From Pyxidicoccus trucidator (GTDB taxonomy: Bacteria; Myxococcota; Myxococcia; Myxococcales; Myxococcaceae): DNA of 64,000 nucleotides. The stretch's first letter is position 1. Each line of letters opens with the position of its first letter. This document shows, piece by piece, positions 19,665-28,898 of this stretch. Where the stretch lies: assembly GCF_010894435.1 (NCBI RefSeq), contig NZ_JAAIXZ010000002.1, positions 744,001 through 808,000 of the forward strand, read 5' to 3'. The translations under genes were made by a program, and so were the position numbers. The notes under the pieces are model-generated. The model saw only the letters and a program-made list of their open reading frames with translations. It ran no database searches and was not told the origin of the DNA.

Positions 19665-21512
19665 CTAGCGCCCCTCGGGCCGCACGTAGACGATGACCTG
19701 CGGCGTCTCGTCCAGGTACAGGCCCGTCACCGGCGTGCGCGTGCCGAAGGACTGCCACGTGAGGAACTCGTGCTCGCGGAACTCCTGGTGGTACTGGTAC
19801 GCGACGATGTCCGCGTCGGAGGGGCTGCCCACCTGGCGCAAGTCGTTCCGCAGCATGCCGTTGCGCTGGTAGTCGCGGAACGAGCCGTGGTGCACCTCGT
19901 GCAGGAACAGCCGGGCCCCCGGCTTCGCGTGCGCGTTGATCCACGGCAGCACGCCCGTCACGTGGCTGGACCAGAACTGCCGCTGCATCCCCAGCGTGGC
20001 CGCGCCCGGCAGTCCGCCCGCCAGCTCCGAGTACGCCGCCGTCCCGTAGGGGAACACCCGCACCGAGTACACCAGCGCCGGAGCCAGCAGCACCGCGAAC
20101 ACCGGCGCCGTTACCGCCGCGAAGGGCAGCGAGGGCCGCTTCGCCTTCAGCCGCTCCCACAGCGCCGCGCAGCCGCGCGTCACCGCCGCGCCCGCGAGGA
20201 TTCCGAGGAACACCATGGACGGGAACCAGTGCTTCACCCCGCCGAAGTGCGGCACCTGCGGGTGGCTGATGATGAGGATGGACGTCACCGCATTCACGCC
20301 GACCAGCGCCTCGGCCAGCGTCACCGGCCGCTCCACCCAGGCGCGCGTCCGCGCGAAGAGCCCCAGCACCGCGCGCGCCGCCAGCGCCAGCAGCCCCGTC
20401 ACCATGGGTGCGAAGAGGCTGGTGGGCACCGTCAGCGCCGTCTTCATCACCACGTAGCTCAGCGGGAAGGGAGGCTCGCGCAGCAGCGTCCCCAGGTAGA
20501 ACCAGGCGTAGTGGTTGTGCTTCGCGTGGAAGGCCAGGTACCACGCCGTGCGCTCCACCGGCTCGTGCCAGAGGTACGGCCAGTGGAGATAGAAGATGAC
20601 GGGCCCCAGCACGGCCATGGCCAGCACCGGCATCAGCGCTCGCGTCACCGGCGCGTCCACCTTCCGCACGCCCTTCAGCACCCACGTGCCGATGGTCGCC
20701 AGCCCGACGAAGAGGAGCGTGTGGGGGCTGAGGAGCAGGAACTTCCGCTGGAAGCCCTCGCCCCCGCCCAGCGACAGCACCAGCAGCCCGTAGAACACGG
20801 CCACCGCCGCGAACAGGCCCACGAAGCGGAGCAGCCACGTGCGTGCCTCGGGCTTGCCCGCGCTCGCCGTCCACGCACGCCACAATGCGAAGGGCGTCAG
20901 CACGAAGGGGAGGAAGAGCGCGTTGTGCTTGGTGGCAAGCGCCAGGCCGAAGGCCACGCCGCACCACAGCCCCCACTTCACGTCCTCCAGCGCGCGCCAG
21001 AAGCAGTACACGACGAGCAGCCACAGCGCCGCCACCGGCACGTCGAAGCACGCCAGCTCGCCGTTGAAGTACTGCCGCGGCACCAGCATGAAGGCGAGCG
21101 CGGCGAACAGCCCCGCGGTGCGCCCGTACAGCGCGCTGCCGAAGAGGAAGCTCAGCGCCGGCACCAGCGCGGCGAAGGCGAACGCCGGAAGCCGGAACGC
21201 CGTGGCCGAGCGCATCCACCCCAGCGTGTCGTGGAAGAGCAGGTGGCTCAGCCCGAACAGCGTCTTCAGCAGCACCGGGTGCTCGTGGTTGTAGTCCCAC
21301 GCGCGGACGATGGCCGCGTCCGTCAGCGCCCGTGACGGCGACTGGAAGAGCTGCCGGAACCAGTCCGCGTAGCCCTCCGCCGCCGCGAAGTAGACGCTCT
21401 CGTCGCGCGTGAAGCCCACCGCCGACTCCGTCACCAGCAGCACGGCGAAGGCCAGCACCCACAGCAGCCAGGCCAGCCACTTCTCGTCCCGCGTGGGAGC
21501 GCGGCCCATCAT
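19665..21512 (-). CDS. GT39/ArnT-like glycosyltransferase, polytopic
   Basis: A 615-residue integral membrane glycosyltransferase of the GT-C superfamily (dolichyl-phosphate-mannose/undecaprenyl-linked sugar type). About a dozen hydrophobic helices are visible. The first periplasmic loop has the acidic motif FTRDESVYFAAAEGYADW, the position where GT39/GT83 enzymes hold their catalytic acidic residues, followed by NHEHPVLLK. It probably transfers a sugar from a lipid carrier to a protein or glycan outside the inner membrane. The ATG at 21512 overlaps the previous stop (ATGATG), so it is coupled to the gene at 21509-22459. Confidence 0.85.
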   Translation of the reverse strand: MMGRAPTRDEKWLAWLLWVLAFAVLLVTESAVGFTRDESVYFAAAEGYADWFRQLFQSPSRALTDAAIVRAWDYNHEHPVLLKTLFGLSHLLFHDTLGWMRSATAFRLPAFAFAALVPALSFLFGSALYGRTAGLFAALAFMLVPRQYFNGELACFDVPVAALWLLVVYCFWRALEDVKWGLWCGVAFGLALATKHNALFLPFVLTPFALWRAWTASAGKPEARTWLLRFVGLFAAVAVFYGLLVLSLGGGEGFQRKFLLLSPHTLLFVGLATIGTWVLKGVRKVDAPVTRALMPVLAMAVLGPVIFYLHWPYLWHEPVERTAWYLAFHAKHNHYAWFYLGTLLREPPFPLSYVVMKTALTVPTSLFAPMVTGLLALAARAVLGLFARTRAWVERPVTLAEALVGVNAVTSILIISHPQVPHFGGVKHWFPSMVFLGILAGAAVTRGCAALWERLKAKRPSLPFAAVTAPVFAVLLAPALVYSVRVFPYGTAAYSELAGGLPGAATLGMQRQFWSSHVTGVLPWINAHAKPGARLFLHEVHHGSFRDYQRNGMLRNDLRQVGSPSDADIVAYQYHQEFREHEFLTWQSFGTRTPVTGLYLDETPQVIVYVRPEGR

Positions 21513-22459
21513 CCCCGCACCCCCGCCGCGGGCTCCACCGCCAGCACGTCCAGGCACACCTGCCGCCGGTCCGCGTTGTCGGACTGCACCCAGACCTTCA
21601 CCGTGCGCGCCTCGCCCTCGGGCAGCCGCACCTCGGCCTTCTGTACGCCCTCCAGGCCCGGCGGCACCGCCACCTCCAGCAGCCGCGCGCCGCTCCGTGC
21701 GTCGTCCACGCCCAGCAGCGTCGTGGTGAGCCGCGCGTCCCTCGGGTGCGCGTGCTCCCAGATGATGCCGCCCTCCAGCCGCAGGCCGAGCCCGCCGGGG
21801 ATGCCGTCGAACTCCGCCACCAGGCGCTGCTTCCCGCCCGGTGCATGCATCCATAAACAGCGGCGCGGCTCGTAGAGGATTTCGTGCCACTCCGGCGCTA
21901 CGTAGAGGTAGTTGGCGCCAGGGCAGCGGTGCGCCTTCCCATCGAAGGGGCAGTCGCGGCGCGTGCCGTCCGGTGACTCCAGGTACACGCGGGCCCGTGC
22001 GTACGCGTCCGTGGCCGAGAAGCGGCGGGGACGGTGGCGCCCATTCTCATAGAGCGTCAGCGACAGCGGACCCTCGCGCACGGGCGAGCCCACCGCGCGG
22101 CGCTCGGGCTGGAAGGCCGCGAGGAAGGCGTCCTCGTCCGAGCGTGGCAGCTCCGGCTGTCCCAGCACCCAGATGCGCGGGTGCGCGGCCAGGTCGTCCT
22201 TGTCCGAGCCCAGGTAGCCGTACACCGGCACTTCGGGCGGGACGAAGAGGCGGGCGCGCTCCGTCCACCAGGGAAAGAGGAGCACCGCGTCTCCGGGGCG
22301 GGCCTCGGCCTTGAGGCGCTCCGCCACGGCGCGGTAGTCGCCTTCCGAGGGAAGGCGGCCCGGAAGGCGCAGGTGGAAGAGCAGGCTCAGGAGCGCGACG
22401 AGCAGCAGGCCCCCCAGCTCCAGGAGGGGCAGCGCGCGCAAGAAGCTAGGACTTCGCAA
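21509..22459 (-). CDS. Membrane-anchored protein of unknown function
   Basis: A roughly 316-residue protein with one N-terminal membrane helix (LELGGLLLVALLSLLFHLRL) and a large extracytoplasmic part. No family is recognised. The segment with SEGDYRAVAERLKAEARPGD resembles the linker after the membrane helices of some GT-C glycosyltransferases, and the C-terminal strands (ARLLEVAVPPGLEGVQKAEV, RTVKVWVQSDNADRRQVCL) look like a beta-sandwich domain. The start is uncertain: TTG 22459, inside the carG 3' end, gives the shortest n-region before the helix. Its stop overlaps the GT39-like start, implying they work together. Confidence 0.65.
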   Translation of the reverse strand: MRSPSFLRALPLLELGGLLLVALLSLLFHLRLPGRLPSEGDYRAVAERLKAEARPGDAVLLFPWWTERARLFVPPEVPVYGYLGSDKDDLAAHPRIWVLGQPELPRSDEDAFLAAFQPERRAVGSPVREGPLSLTLYENGRHRPRRFSATDAYARARVYLESPDGTRRDCPFDGKAHRCPGANYLYVAPEWHEILYEPRRCLWMHAPGGKQRLVAEFDGIPGGLGLRLEGGIIWEHAHPRDARLTTTLLGVDDARSGARLLEVAVPPGLEGVQKAEVRLPEGEARTVKVWVQSDNADRRQVCLDVLAVEPAAGVRG

Positions 22460-22958
22460 GGCGAATCTTCTGCTCGCTCTTTTCCCGGCAGAAGGTGCAG
22501 AAGATGGCCTCGCCCTGGGGGAAGGACGGCGTCCAGGGCGGGTACATCGAGCACCGCGGGTCCAGGCAGTGGTGCAGCTCCCACAGGTGGCCCAGCTGGT
22601 GGAGCGCGTGGCGGGCCACGGGCTTGAAGCCAGTCTCGAGGTCCTTGTAGGGGGCGATGCTGAGGATTGCGCGGTCCTTGCCATGCCGCGCGAAGCCCGG
22701 CGTCGGAGCCACGCCGCTGGGCAGCTCGCGCTCCTTCAGCTTGCGCGTGGTGAGCAGCAGCACCTTGTCGTCCTTGTAGGAACGGATGCCCTTCACCTGC
22801 TCCAGCACCTTCTCCGCCTCCAGCGGCTCGGGCATGCCCGGTGGCAGCTCGGCCGTGCCGGAGTGCTCGCTGCCCACGCCGAACGCCGTGTAGAGCGTGC
22901 GGTTGAACTTCGCGAGCTGCTTGTCGTCGAAGGAGTCCAGCGTCCAGACGCGAATCAC
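22446..22958 (-). CDS. carG: CarG, non-catalytic archaemetzincin-like CarD partner
   Basis: A 170-residue zinc-binding protein matching CarG, which in Myxococcus xanthus acts with CarD in light-induced carotenogenesis and development (established). The archaemetzincin signature HExxHxxGxxHC is present as HQLGHLWELHHC at residues 120-131: catalytic Glu is replaced by Gln121 and Gly by Glu127, so protease activity is not expected. Downstream zinc cysteines remain (Cys131 and Cys136 then a CxxC at 154-157), consistent with structural zinc. GTG 22958 has GAGGTGA nine bases upstream. It lies 87 bases after carD on the same strand. Confidence 0.93.
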   Translation of the reverse strand: MIRVWTLDSFDDKQLAKFNRTLYTAFGVGSEHSGTAELPPGMPEPLEAEKVLEQVKGIRSYKDDKVLLLTTRKLKERELPSGVAPTPGFARHGKDRAILSIAPYKDLETGFKPVARHALHQLGHLWELHHCLDPRCSMYPPWTPSFPQGEAIFCTFCREKSEQKIRLAKS

Positions 22959-23045
22959 GGTGCGTCACCTCGGCGGGAGGGCCTTCGGGATGGGCGGGGC
23001 GACCCTGCGCACCCGCCCTGGAAGGCCCGTCGTTCCACTGCGTCT

Positions 23046-24011
23046 TCAGTCCTCGCCCTCGGTGGGCTTCGCCTTGGGCGGGCGGCCCCGCTTCTTCGGC
23101 GCGGCGGGAGCGGCTGCCTCCGCCTCGGGCGGCTTGGGCTTGGGCGGACGGCCGCGCTTCTTGGGCGCGGGGGCCTCGCCGCCCTCGGCGGCGGCCGTGG
23201 CCTCCGGCTTGGGCTTGGGCGGACGGCCGCGCTTCTTGGGAGCAGGCGCTTCGCCCCCCTCGGCGGCCTCTGTCTTGGCCTTCGGCGGACGGCCGCGCTT
23301 CTTGGGAGCAGCCTCCTCGGAGCCTTCGGCGGCCTCGCCCTCCTCCTCACCCTCCTCGGAGGACTCCTCCTCGGCGGGCTCGGCGGGCGCTTCCTCGTCC
23401 GGCGGCAGGTCCAGGTCGCCTTCCAGCCCCAGCAGGTCGCCGTCGAGGCCCAGGTCCTCGTCCTCGCGCGCGAACTCGGCGGCGGTGCGCTTGGGGCGCT
23501 CGCGGCCGGGCGGGAAGAGGACGATGTCGATGGAGTCCTCGGCGTTGACCTCGGCGGTGCCCAGCGCGGCGGCCACCTCCATGACGAGCAGGTGCCGGGC
23601 GTTGTCGTAAAGCTCACGCTCCTTGGTTGGCAGCGGGCGCAGCTCGCTGAGGACCTGGAGGCCCTTCACCACCTCGGCCAGTCCCAGGATGCCGCCCTGG
23701 GTCATCCGGTCCAGGTTGGTGCGAGCGCGCTGCTTCCAGTCCAGGTCGGCCTTGTCGCTGTCCGAGCGCAGGAACTCGTAGATGCTCTCCACGTCCTCGG
23801 CGGTGGCGACCTTGCGCACGCCGATGGAGACCACCTTGCCTTGTGGAACCATGACGACGGCGCCGTCTTCTTCGCGCCGCATCGTGACGAAGGTGAGCTT
23901 CTGACCGGCCACCTCCTTCACGTCGATGGAGGAAACGCGGCAGACCCCCTGGTTCGGATAGACGACCCGGTCGCCGACCGCGAGCTGGAATGACGCGGAC
24001 CCTTCAGGCAT
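23046..24011 (-). CDS. carD: CarD, global transcription regulator with AT-hooks
   Basis: A 321-residue CarD. The N-terminal part is the CarD/CdnL domain (VGDRVVYPNQGVCRVSSIDV... SIGVRKVATAEDVESIYEFL), which contacts RNA polymerase beta and CarG. It is followed by a helical region, an acidic linker rich in E/D (about 190-235), and four AT-hooks, each KKRGRPPK, at about residues 237, 259, 284 and 306. In M. xanthus this HMGA-like tail binds AT-rich tracts and the protein controls light-induced carotenoid and fruiting-body genes. CarG follows. The AT-hook linkers differ in length, with three sharing an EGGEAPAP spacer. Confidence 0.97.
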   Translation of the reverse strand: MPEGSASFQLAVGDRVVYPNQGVCRVSSIDVKEVAGQKLTFVTMRREEDGAVVMVPQGKVVSIGVRKVATAEDVESIYEFLRSDSDKADLDWKQRARTNLDRMTQGGILGLAEVVKGLQVLSELRPLPTKERELYDNARHLLVMEVAAALGTAEVNAEDSIDIVLFPPGRERPKRTAAEFAREDEDLGLDGDLLGLEGDLDLPPDEEAPAEPAEEESSEEGEEEGEAAEGSEEAAPKKRGRPPKAKTEAAEGGEAPAPKKRGRPPKPKPEATAAAEGGEAPAPKKRGRPPKPKPPEAEAAAPAAPKKRGRPPKAKPTEGED

Positions 24012-24084
24012 GTCCCCCTCACGGGCGAGGTAAACGTCAGCGGAGGCCCGGGCTTAGCACCGAGCCGCGCCGGACGCTACGAGT

Positions 24085-24297
24085 TTACCGGTGAAGTGCC
24101 GCGGTCCGTGCGTCCGTCCCCTGGGCCTCCAGGAGGGTGCCCAGCACTTCCTTCTGTCGTGCATCCAGCGCCGCCTCCACCTGGGCCTCCGTCGGCTCCA
24201 GCGCCTCCACCCCGGGCTGCGCATCCACGCGCGCGGACACTCCCACCGTCCCCACCAGCGCCACCCCGAACACGAACACTGCCACCAGCTTCTTCAT
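24085..24297 (-). CDS. Small secreted protein
   Basis: A 70-residue exported protein of unknown function. The signal peptide MKKLVAVFVFGVALVGTVGV is followed by a likely AlaXAla-type cleavage site (VSARVDAQ) and a short acidic, glutamate/alanine-rich mature segment of about 40 residues with no cysteine. GGAGG lies eight bases before the ATG at 24297. It is alone, upstream of carD but separated from it by 73 bases, so it may be first in the carD operon or separately transcribed. Confidence 0.7.
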   Translation of the reverse strand: MKKLVAVFVFGVALVGTVGVSARVDAQPGVEALEPTEAQVEAALDARQKEVLGTLLEAQGTDARTAALHR

Positions 24298-24385
24298 GGT
24301 GATGCCTCCAGGGCGCCCAGGGTAGGGGGCGGGCCCGGATGATCAATTTTTCGGCAACAGGTCGCTGCACGGCTGTAGCGCGTCC

Positions 24386-26773
24386 CTAGTGCGCGGGCGC
24401 GTCGAACAGCCGCTCCGGAGCCCGGGCAGGAGGCGGGCCGCCAGGCGGTAGCACGGGGGAGACTTCCAGGAGCAGGGTGCCCGTGTTGTCGGACAGGTGG
24501 TCATCCGGGAAGGCGAGCTGCAGCCAGGAGGCCCCCCGCAGGCGCACGGGCTGCCCCACCTCCAGCAGCTCCAGCACCCCCGAGGAGGACTCAGGGCCGT
24601 CGCCCCTGCCGTACAGGCCGAGCACCCGCCCCACCGGCCCTCCGTCGAAGCCCCGTGTGCGGGCGGGCTCGGGGCTGTCGCGCACCACCACTTCATAGGT
24701 GGTGTCCGGGTCCAGCTGGCGAAGCACGAAGCGGTCCGCGCGGGACAGCTTCACGGCGTGCGCGCGCGCGTCCAGCCGCACGCTGGTGACGGCGCCGCTG
24801 TTGCGCTCGCGCACCCGCACCTGGAGGGAGCCGTGGTTGTCCTCCTTCCGAGCATCCAGCAGGAAGACATAGAGGAGCGAGGCGTTGCGGACGAGCCGCT
24901 CCTCGGGCCCCACCAGGCCGAAGGACTCGTGCGCGGGGAGCCGGTCGGTGCCCTCCAGGAAGTAGCCGGCCTGCTCCACCGTCGCGGGGCCCCCCGTGGA
25001 CAGGCGGCCCTCCACGCGCACGGCGTAGGTCAGCGTCGGGTCCAGCTTCACCTCCGCCGCGGACAGGAAGGGGACGCGGAAGGCATGGCCCACGGCGGAC
25101 AGGGTGAGGCGCCCGGCGGGCATGGTGGCCTCTTGCGGAGGCGGGGCCCGGAGGGGCTTCGACGCGAGCGCGCCCGAAGGCGAGGCGCCGGGGCCCAGCC
25201 TCGGGCGGAGCCGGGCATGGACGGCCAGGGTGGTGCCCCGCTCGGCGCGCACCGTCTGGCTCCACGGCACCATGCCCGTCACGTGCACCTCCAGCAGGTG
25301 CTCGGCGTCCGCGGGCAGGTGGGTGATGAGCGCGGGAGTGCGCGAGGGCAGGGGACGGCCATCCACCCGGATGGTGGCGCCCGGCGGCGTGGAGCTCAGC
25401 TCCACGGAGAAGGTGCCGGCGTTGCCCATGGCCACCATGGCCACCAGCGCGAGGAGGACCACCGCCACCGGGGCGCCCACCACCACCTTGCGCGGCAGGC
25501 CGATGCCCCAGGGCGGGACGGACGCCCGCGGCTCCTCCTTCGCCGTCACCGGCGGCTCGCCGGGAGCGGGCGGCAGGGGAATGGGCTGGGTGGTGGGGCC
25601 GGTGTCCTCCCGCGCCTCCTGGGCGGAGGACTCGGAGGAGGGAGCCACCACCGGGATGGGCTGCGTGGTGCGCTCGCGCCGGACCGAGATGAGCGGGGAC
25701 GGGGCGGGCAGCGGCGTTGCCTCGCGGAGGTGGCCGGGCTCGCGGGGGATGCGGCGCTCGGACGGGCCCTGCGTCCACCGGGTCAGCTGTGCCAGGAACT
25801 CGCGGGGCAGGAGCACCGGGCGGCCGTCCTCCACGAGCTCCGCTTCGAAGAGGTAGCCCATGAAGTGGGCCCGGGCCCGGGGGGAGACGTCCGGTGCGGC
25901 CGTGCGCAGGTGGCGGTTGAGGGCCTCGGCGAAGGCCTCGGCGGTGGGGTAGCGCTGCTCGCGCTCCACCGCCAGGGCCGTGAGGAGGATGCGCTCCAGC
26001 GCGGGAGGGAGGTCGGGGTTGAGGTCTCTCGGGCGCGGGAAGTCGCCCAGGGCGACCTTGCGCAGCACGTCCGCCAGCTTCCCCTCGAAGGGCAGCCGGC
26101 CGCAGAGCATCTCATAGAGGATGACGCCCGCCGCGAAGACGTCCGTGCGCGCGTCCAGCTCCCGGCCGCGGGCCTGCTCCGGAGCGAAGTAGGCGTACTT
26201 GCCCATGACCTCGCCCTCTTCCGCCTCGGCGCGGCCGGCCAGGCGGGCCTTGGCGATGCCGAAGTCCACCAGCTTCACCTGGCCCTCGTAGCCGAGGAGC
26301 ACGTTCTGCGGGCTGACGTCGCGGTGGACGATGTGGAGCGGCCGCCCGCGGTCGTCCAGGCGGGTGTGCGCGTAGGCCAGCCCCTCCAGCACCTCCACGG
26401 CGATGAGCAGCGCCAGCGGCTGCGGCAGGGTGTACAGCCCCTTCTCCCGCGCGCGCCGCAGCACGCGCGACAGCGGGTGGCCGTCCACGAACTCCATGGC
26501 GATGAAGTACTGCCCGTCCACCTCGCCGAAGTCGAAGACCTGCGCGATGTTGCCGTGGCTCAGCCCTGCGGCGATGCGCGCCTCATTGACGAACATGGAC
26601 ACGAAGGCGGTGTTGCCCGCGTAGCCGGGGAGGATTTTCTTGATGACCACGGGCTTGGTGACGCCCGCCGCGGCGGTCATCCGGGCGCGGTAGATCTCCG
26701 CCATCCCGCCCGTCGCGATGCGCTCGAGCAGCTTGTACTTGCCGAAATGGAGCCCATCGGAAGGCTGCTGCAC
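24386..26773 (-). CDS. PEGA-domain Ser/Thr protein kinase
   Basis: A roughly 795-residue Hanks-type Ser/Thr kinase (eukaryotic-like). Kinase core: glycine loop IATGGMAEIYRAR, Lys45 in VVIKKIL, catalytic loop IVHRDVSPQN (HRD at 150-152), DFG at 170-172 and FAPEQARG. After a proline-rich linker comes one membrane helix (VVVGAPVAVVLLALVAMV) near residue 430 and a PEGA domain (VELSSTPPGATIRVDG), then a long extracytoplasmic beta-rich region. Such kinases are abundant in myxobacteria and sense surface or lipid signals; the ligand is unknown. GTG 26773 and GTG 26812 are both possible starts. Confidence 0.9.
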   Translation of the reverse strand: MQQPSDGLHFGKYKLLERIATGGMAEIYRARMTAAAGVTKPVVIKKILPGYAGNTAFVSMFVNEARIAAGLSHGNIAQVFDFGEVDGQYFIAMEFVDGHPLSRVLRRAREKGLYTLPQPLALLIAVEVLEGLAYAHTRLDDRGRPLHIVHRDVSPQNVLLGYEGQVKLVDFGIAKARLAGRAEAEEGEVMGKYAYFAPEQARGRELDARTDVFAAGVILYEMLCGRLPFEGKLADVLRKVALGDFPRPRDLNPDLPPALERILLTALAVEREQRYPTAEAFAEALNRHLRTAAPDVSPRARAHFMGYLFEAELVEDGRPVLLPREFLAQLTRWTQGPSERRIPREPGHLREATPLPAPSPLISVRRERTTQPIPVVAPSSESSAQEAREDTGPTTQPIPLPPAPGEPPVTAKEEPRASVPPWGIGLPRKVVVGAPVAVVLLALVAMVAMGNAGTFSVELSSTPPGATIRVDGRPLPSRTPALITHLPADAEHLLEVHVTGMVPWSQTVRAERGTTLAVHARLRPRLGPGASPSGALASKPLRAPPPQEATMPAGRLTLSAVGHAFRVPFLSAAEVKLDPTLTYAVRVEGRLSTGGPATVEQAGYFLEGTDRLPAHESFGLVGPEERLVRNASLLYVFLLDARKEDNHGSLQVRVRERNSGAVTSVRLDARAHAVKLSRADRFVLRQLDPDTTYEVVVRDSPEPARTRGFDGGPVGRVLGLYGRGDGPESSSGVLELLEVGQPVRLRGASWLQLAFPDDHLSDNTGTLLLEVSPVLPPGGPPPARAPERLFDAPAH

Positions 26774-26889
26774 GTTCGTTCCGGCTCCTTCGGGCCTACC
26801 GGGCCGTAGCACCTGCCCTCCACACTGCCGCCACGGAGTCGCGGCACGCTATCATGGGGTATGTTCAACACTATGACAGGAAAATTCCG

Positions 26890-27906
26890 TTGAAATCGTT
26901 CGCTTGCCCTTTAGGGCTGGTCCTACTCCTCACCACATCGACCCCTGCGCTGGCGGCGCCTTCGGTGCTGCTGGCGCCCGCGCTGGGTCGGCCGGAGGGG
27001 GTACTCCTCCAGGGCCGGGTGTTGAAAGAGGCACCTTCGGGGGGCAGCACGGCACTCTCCCGCAACGTCCGGAGGCTGACAGCGACCAACTGGGAAGGGG
27101 CCCGGGTGGAGGTGTCCTTCCAGGGCGTGGTGGCCACGGTGAAGAGCGGGCACGACGGCAACTTCGAGGTGAACCTGCTGCCGCCCGAGGGCCAGCGCTT
27201 CCCGACAGGGACGGCGCAGGCGGAGGCGAAGGTGGAGGGCGCGGCGGCGACGGCGCCGGTGGAAGTCATCCCGGACTCCGCTCCGCTGCTGGTGGTGTCC
27301 GACTTCGACGACACCGTGGCGGTGACGAACGTGACGAGCCCGGTGAAGCTGGTGGAGTCGGCGCTGCTGAAGGACTCGGATACGCAGGCGGTGGTGCCGG
27401 GCATGGCGGCGTTCTACGGGTGCATGAAGCAGCCGACGGCGCCGGCCTTCGCGCTGGTGAGTGGCTCGCCCGTCCAGTACCTGCCGCGCATCCGGAAGTT
27501 CCTGGACCGCCATGGCTTCCCGACGGGCTTCGGGCTGTACCTGCGGGACATCGGTCCGACGACGCTGTCCGGGTACAAGCAGCCCGCCATCCGCCGCCTG
27601 CTCCAGCAATTCTCCCAGCCGGTGGTGCTGGTGGGGGACTCGGGAGAGAAGGACCCGGAGGTGTACGCGCAGATTCGCGACGAGTTCCCCGGGCGGGTGA
27701 AGGCCATCTACATCCGCGACGCCGGGCGCACCGAGGAGGCGAGCCGCTTCAAGGACATGGTCCTCTTCAAGGAGTCGGGTGCCGCGGCCGTGCATGCCGC
27801 GAGCGCCGGGCTGGCGGATGCTGCCTGCGTGGCTGCTGCCTTTCCGAAGAGCGCGCCCGTGCCCGCCGTCCTGCCCGCCGCCACCGTGAAGCAGACGCCT
27901 CCGTGA
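26890..27906 (+). CDS. Secreted App1/DUF2183-type phosphatase
   Basis: A 338-residue exported phosphatase of the App1 (DUF2183) group, related to phosphatidate phosphatases. The TTG start (26890) gives a clean signal peptide (LKSFACPLGLVLLLTTSTPALAAP) with AGGA eight bases upstream, whereas an upstream ATG does not. The HAD-type active site DxDxT is VVSDFDDTVAV (Asp138, Asp140), followed by SGSPVQYLPRIRKFLDRHGF and GDSGEKDPEVYAQIRDEF. An N-terminal Ig-like domain of about 100 residues precedes the catalytic part. Lipid dephosphorylation is likely, but the substrate is not evident. Confidence 0.85.
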   Translation: MKSFACPLGLVLLLTTSTPALAAPSVLLAPALGRPEGVLLQGRVLKEAPSGGSTALSRNVRRLTATNWEGARVEVSFQGVVATVKSGHDGNFEVNLLPPEGQRFPTGTAQAEAKVEGAAATAPVEVIPDSAPLLVVSDFDDTVAVTNVTSPVKLVESALLKDSDTQAVVPGMAAFYGCMKQPTAPAFALVSGSPVQYLPRIRKFLDRHGFPTGFGLYLRDIGPTTLSGYKQPAIRRLLQQFSQPVVLVGDSGEKDPEVYAQIRDEFPGRVKAIYIRDAGRTEEASRFKDMVLFKESGAAAVHAASAGLADAACVAAAFPKSAPVPAVLPAATVKQTPP

Positions 27907-28046
27907 GGAGCGGGCGCGGTGGACAGCGGGGGGCTGCGTGTGCCCGTGGGCTCGCGGCTCCGTGCAGCGTGGCTCCTGTCGGGGCGCGGGCCTCGCGGTT
28001 CGCCCGTGTCCTCGCCGCCGCGCCGTGGGTCGTGGCCCTTGTTGGA

Positions 28047-28886
28047 ATGCGGGCTCCGTTGACTTCCCGCGTCCTCGCCGCCGCGCTGCTCGTCACGCCA
28101 GTCGCGGGCTGCCGCGAGGAGAAGCCCGCCGAGCCCCTTCAGTCCTTGAAGCCGGAGCCACTGCCGTCGCTCGCGGCGGGAGGCGGGGCGCGTACCGCGG
28201 ATGCGGGGGCCTCGGTGCCGGAGGATGTGGCGCCCGCGGTGGAGGCCGCGCCGGTGTATGGCGAGCCGCTGCCGGAGGAGGCGCTCCGGCTGGACCTGGC
28301 CGGTGAGCAGGTGCGGCTGGGGCAGGAGTCCTTCGAGTCCGTGCGCCCCGCCGACGCCGCGCGCCTGGCCGAGCGGGTGAAGGGCCGCGAGGTGCTGCTG
28401 GTGCCGGACGCAGACACGTACCTGGTGCAGGCGTCGGAGCTGCTGGTGGTGCTGCGGGACTCGGCGAAGGAGGTGTGGCTGAAGCACCCGGATGCGCCGG
28501 TGGCCTATCGGGTGGTGCTGCGCGACGAGGAGGGCTTCCGCGCGTGGCTCGCGGAGGTGGCGCCCGGCAAGCTGCGCATCATCCAGCGCTCGGATGGCTT
28601 CGAGCTGACCACCAGCGTCGGCAAGCTGCCCGGGCCCGATGCGAATGGCCCCTCGGTGCCGGTGCGAGGCGGGCGGCAGGACCTCGCCACGCTGCGCCGG
28701 GGGCTCGGCCTGCTGAAGGGGCGCTTCAAGACGTCCGAGGACATCTGCCTCGTGCCCTCGTTCGGCACCGAGGTGGCGCAGGCGGCGAGGGCGCTCGGCG
28801 CCACGTACAGCGCGCCCGGCGAGCCGCTCTTCGAGACGCTGTGCCTCATCTTCCCCACGCCGCGCGGGGCGAAGGATGGAGGCTGA
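28047..28886 (+). CDS. Lipoprotein of unknown function
   Basis: A 279-residue predicted lipoprotein. The signal MRAPLTSRVLAAALLVTPVAGC ends in a VAGC lipobox. The mature part starts with an acidic/proline linker and forms a globular domain (VRLGQESFESVRPADAARLA, EVLLVPDADTYLVQASELLV, LATLRRGLGLLKGRFKTSED) of unknown family. The DNA upstream encodes, in the same frame, a near-copy of the signal (ARVLAAAPWVVALVG), perhaps an old duplication. ATG 28047 is preferred over an in-frame GTG at 27903. It begins 140 bases after the phosphatase. Confidence 0.75.
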   Translation: MRAPLTSRVLAAALLVTPVAGCREEKPAEPLQSLKPEPLPSLAAGGGARTADAGASVPEDVAPAVEAAPVYGEPLPEEALRLDLAGEQVRLGQESFESVRPADAARLAERVKGREVLLVPDADTYLVQASELLVVLRDSAKEVWLKHPDAPVAYRVVLRDEEGFRAWLAEVAPGKLRIIQRSDGFELTTSVGKLPGPDANGPSVPVRGGRQDLATLRRGLGLLKGRFKTSEDICLVPSFGTEVAQAARALGATYSAPGEPLFETLCLIFPTPRGAKDGG

Positions 28887-28898
28887 GGCGCGTTTGCG

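Noticed and set aside
22446..22958. An active archaemetzincin protease
   Set aside because: The catalytic glutamate is replaced by glutamine and it sits next to carD, so it is CarG, not a protease.
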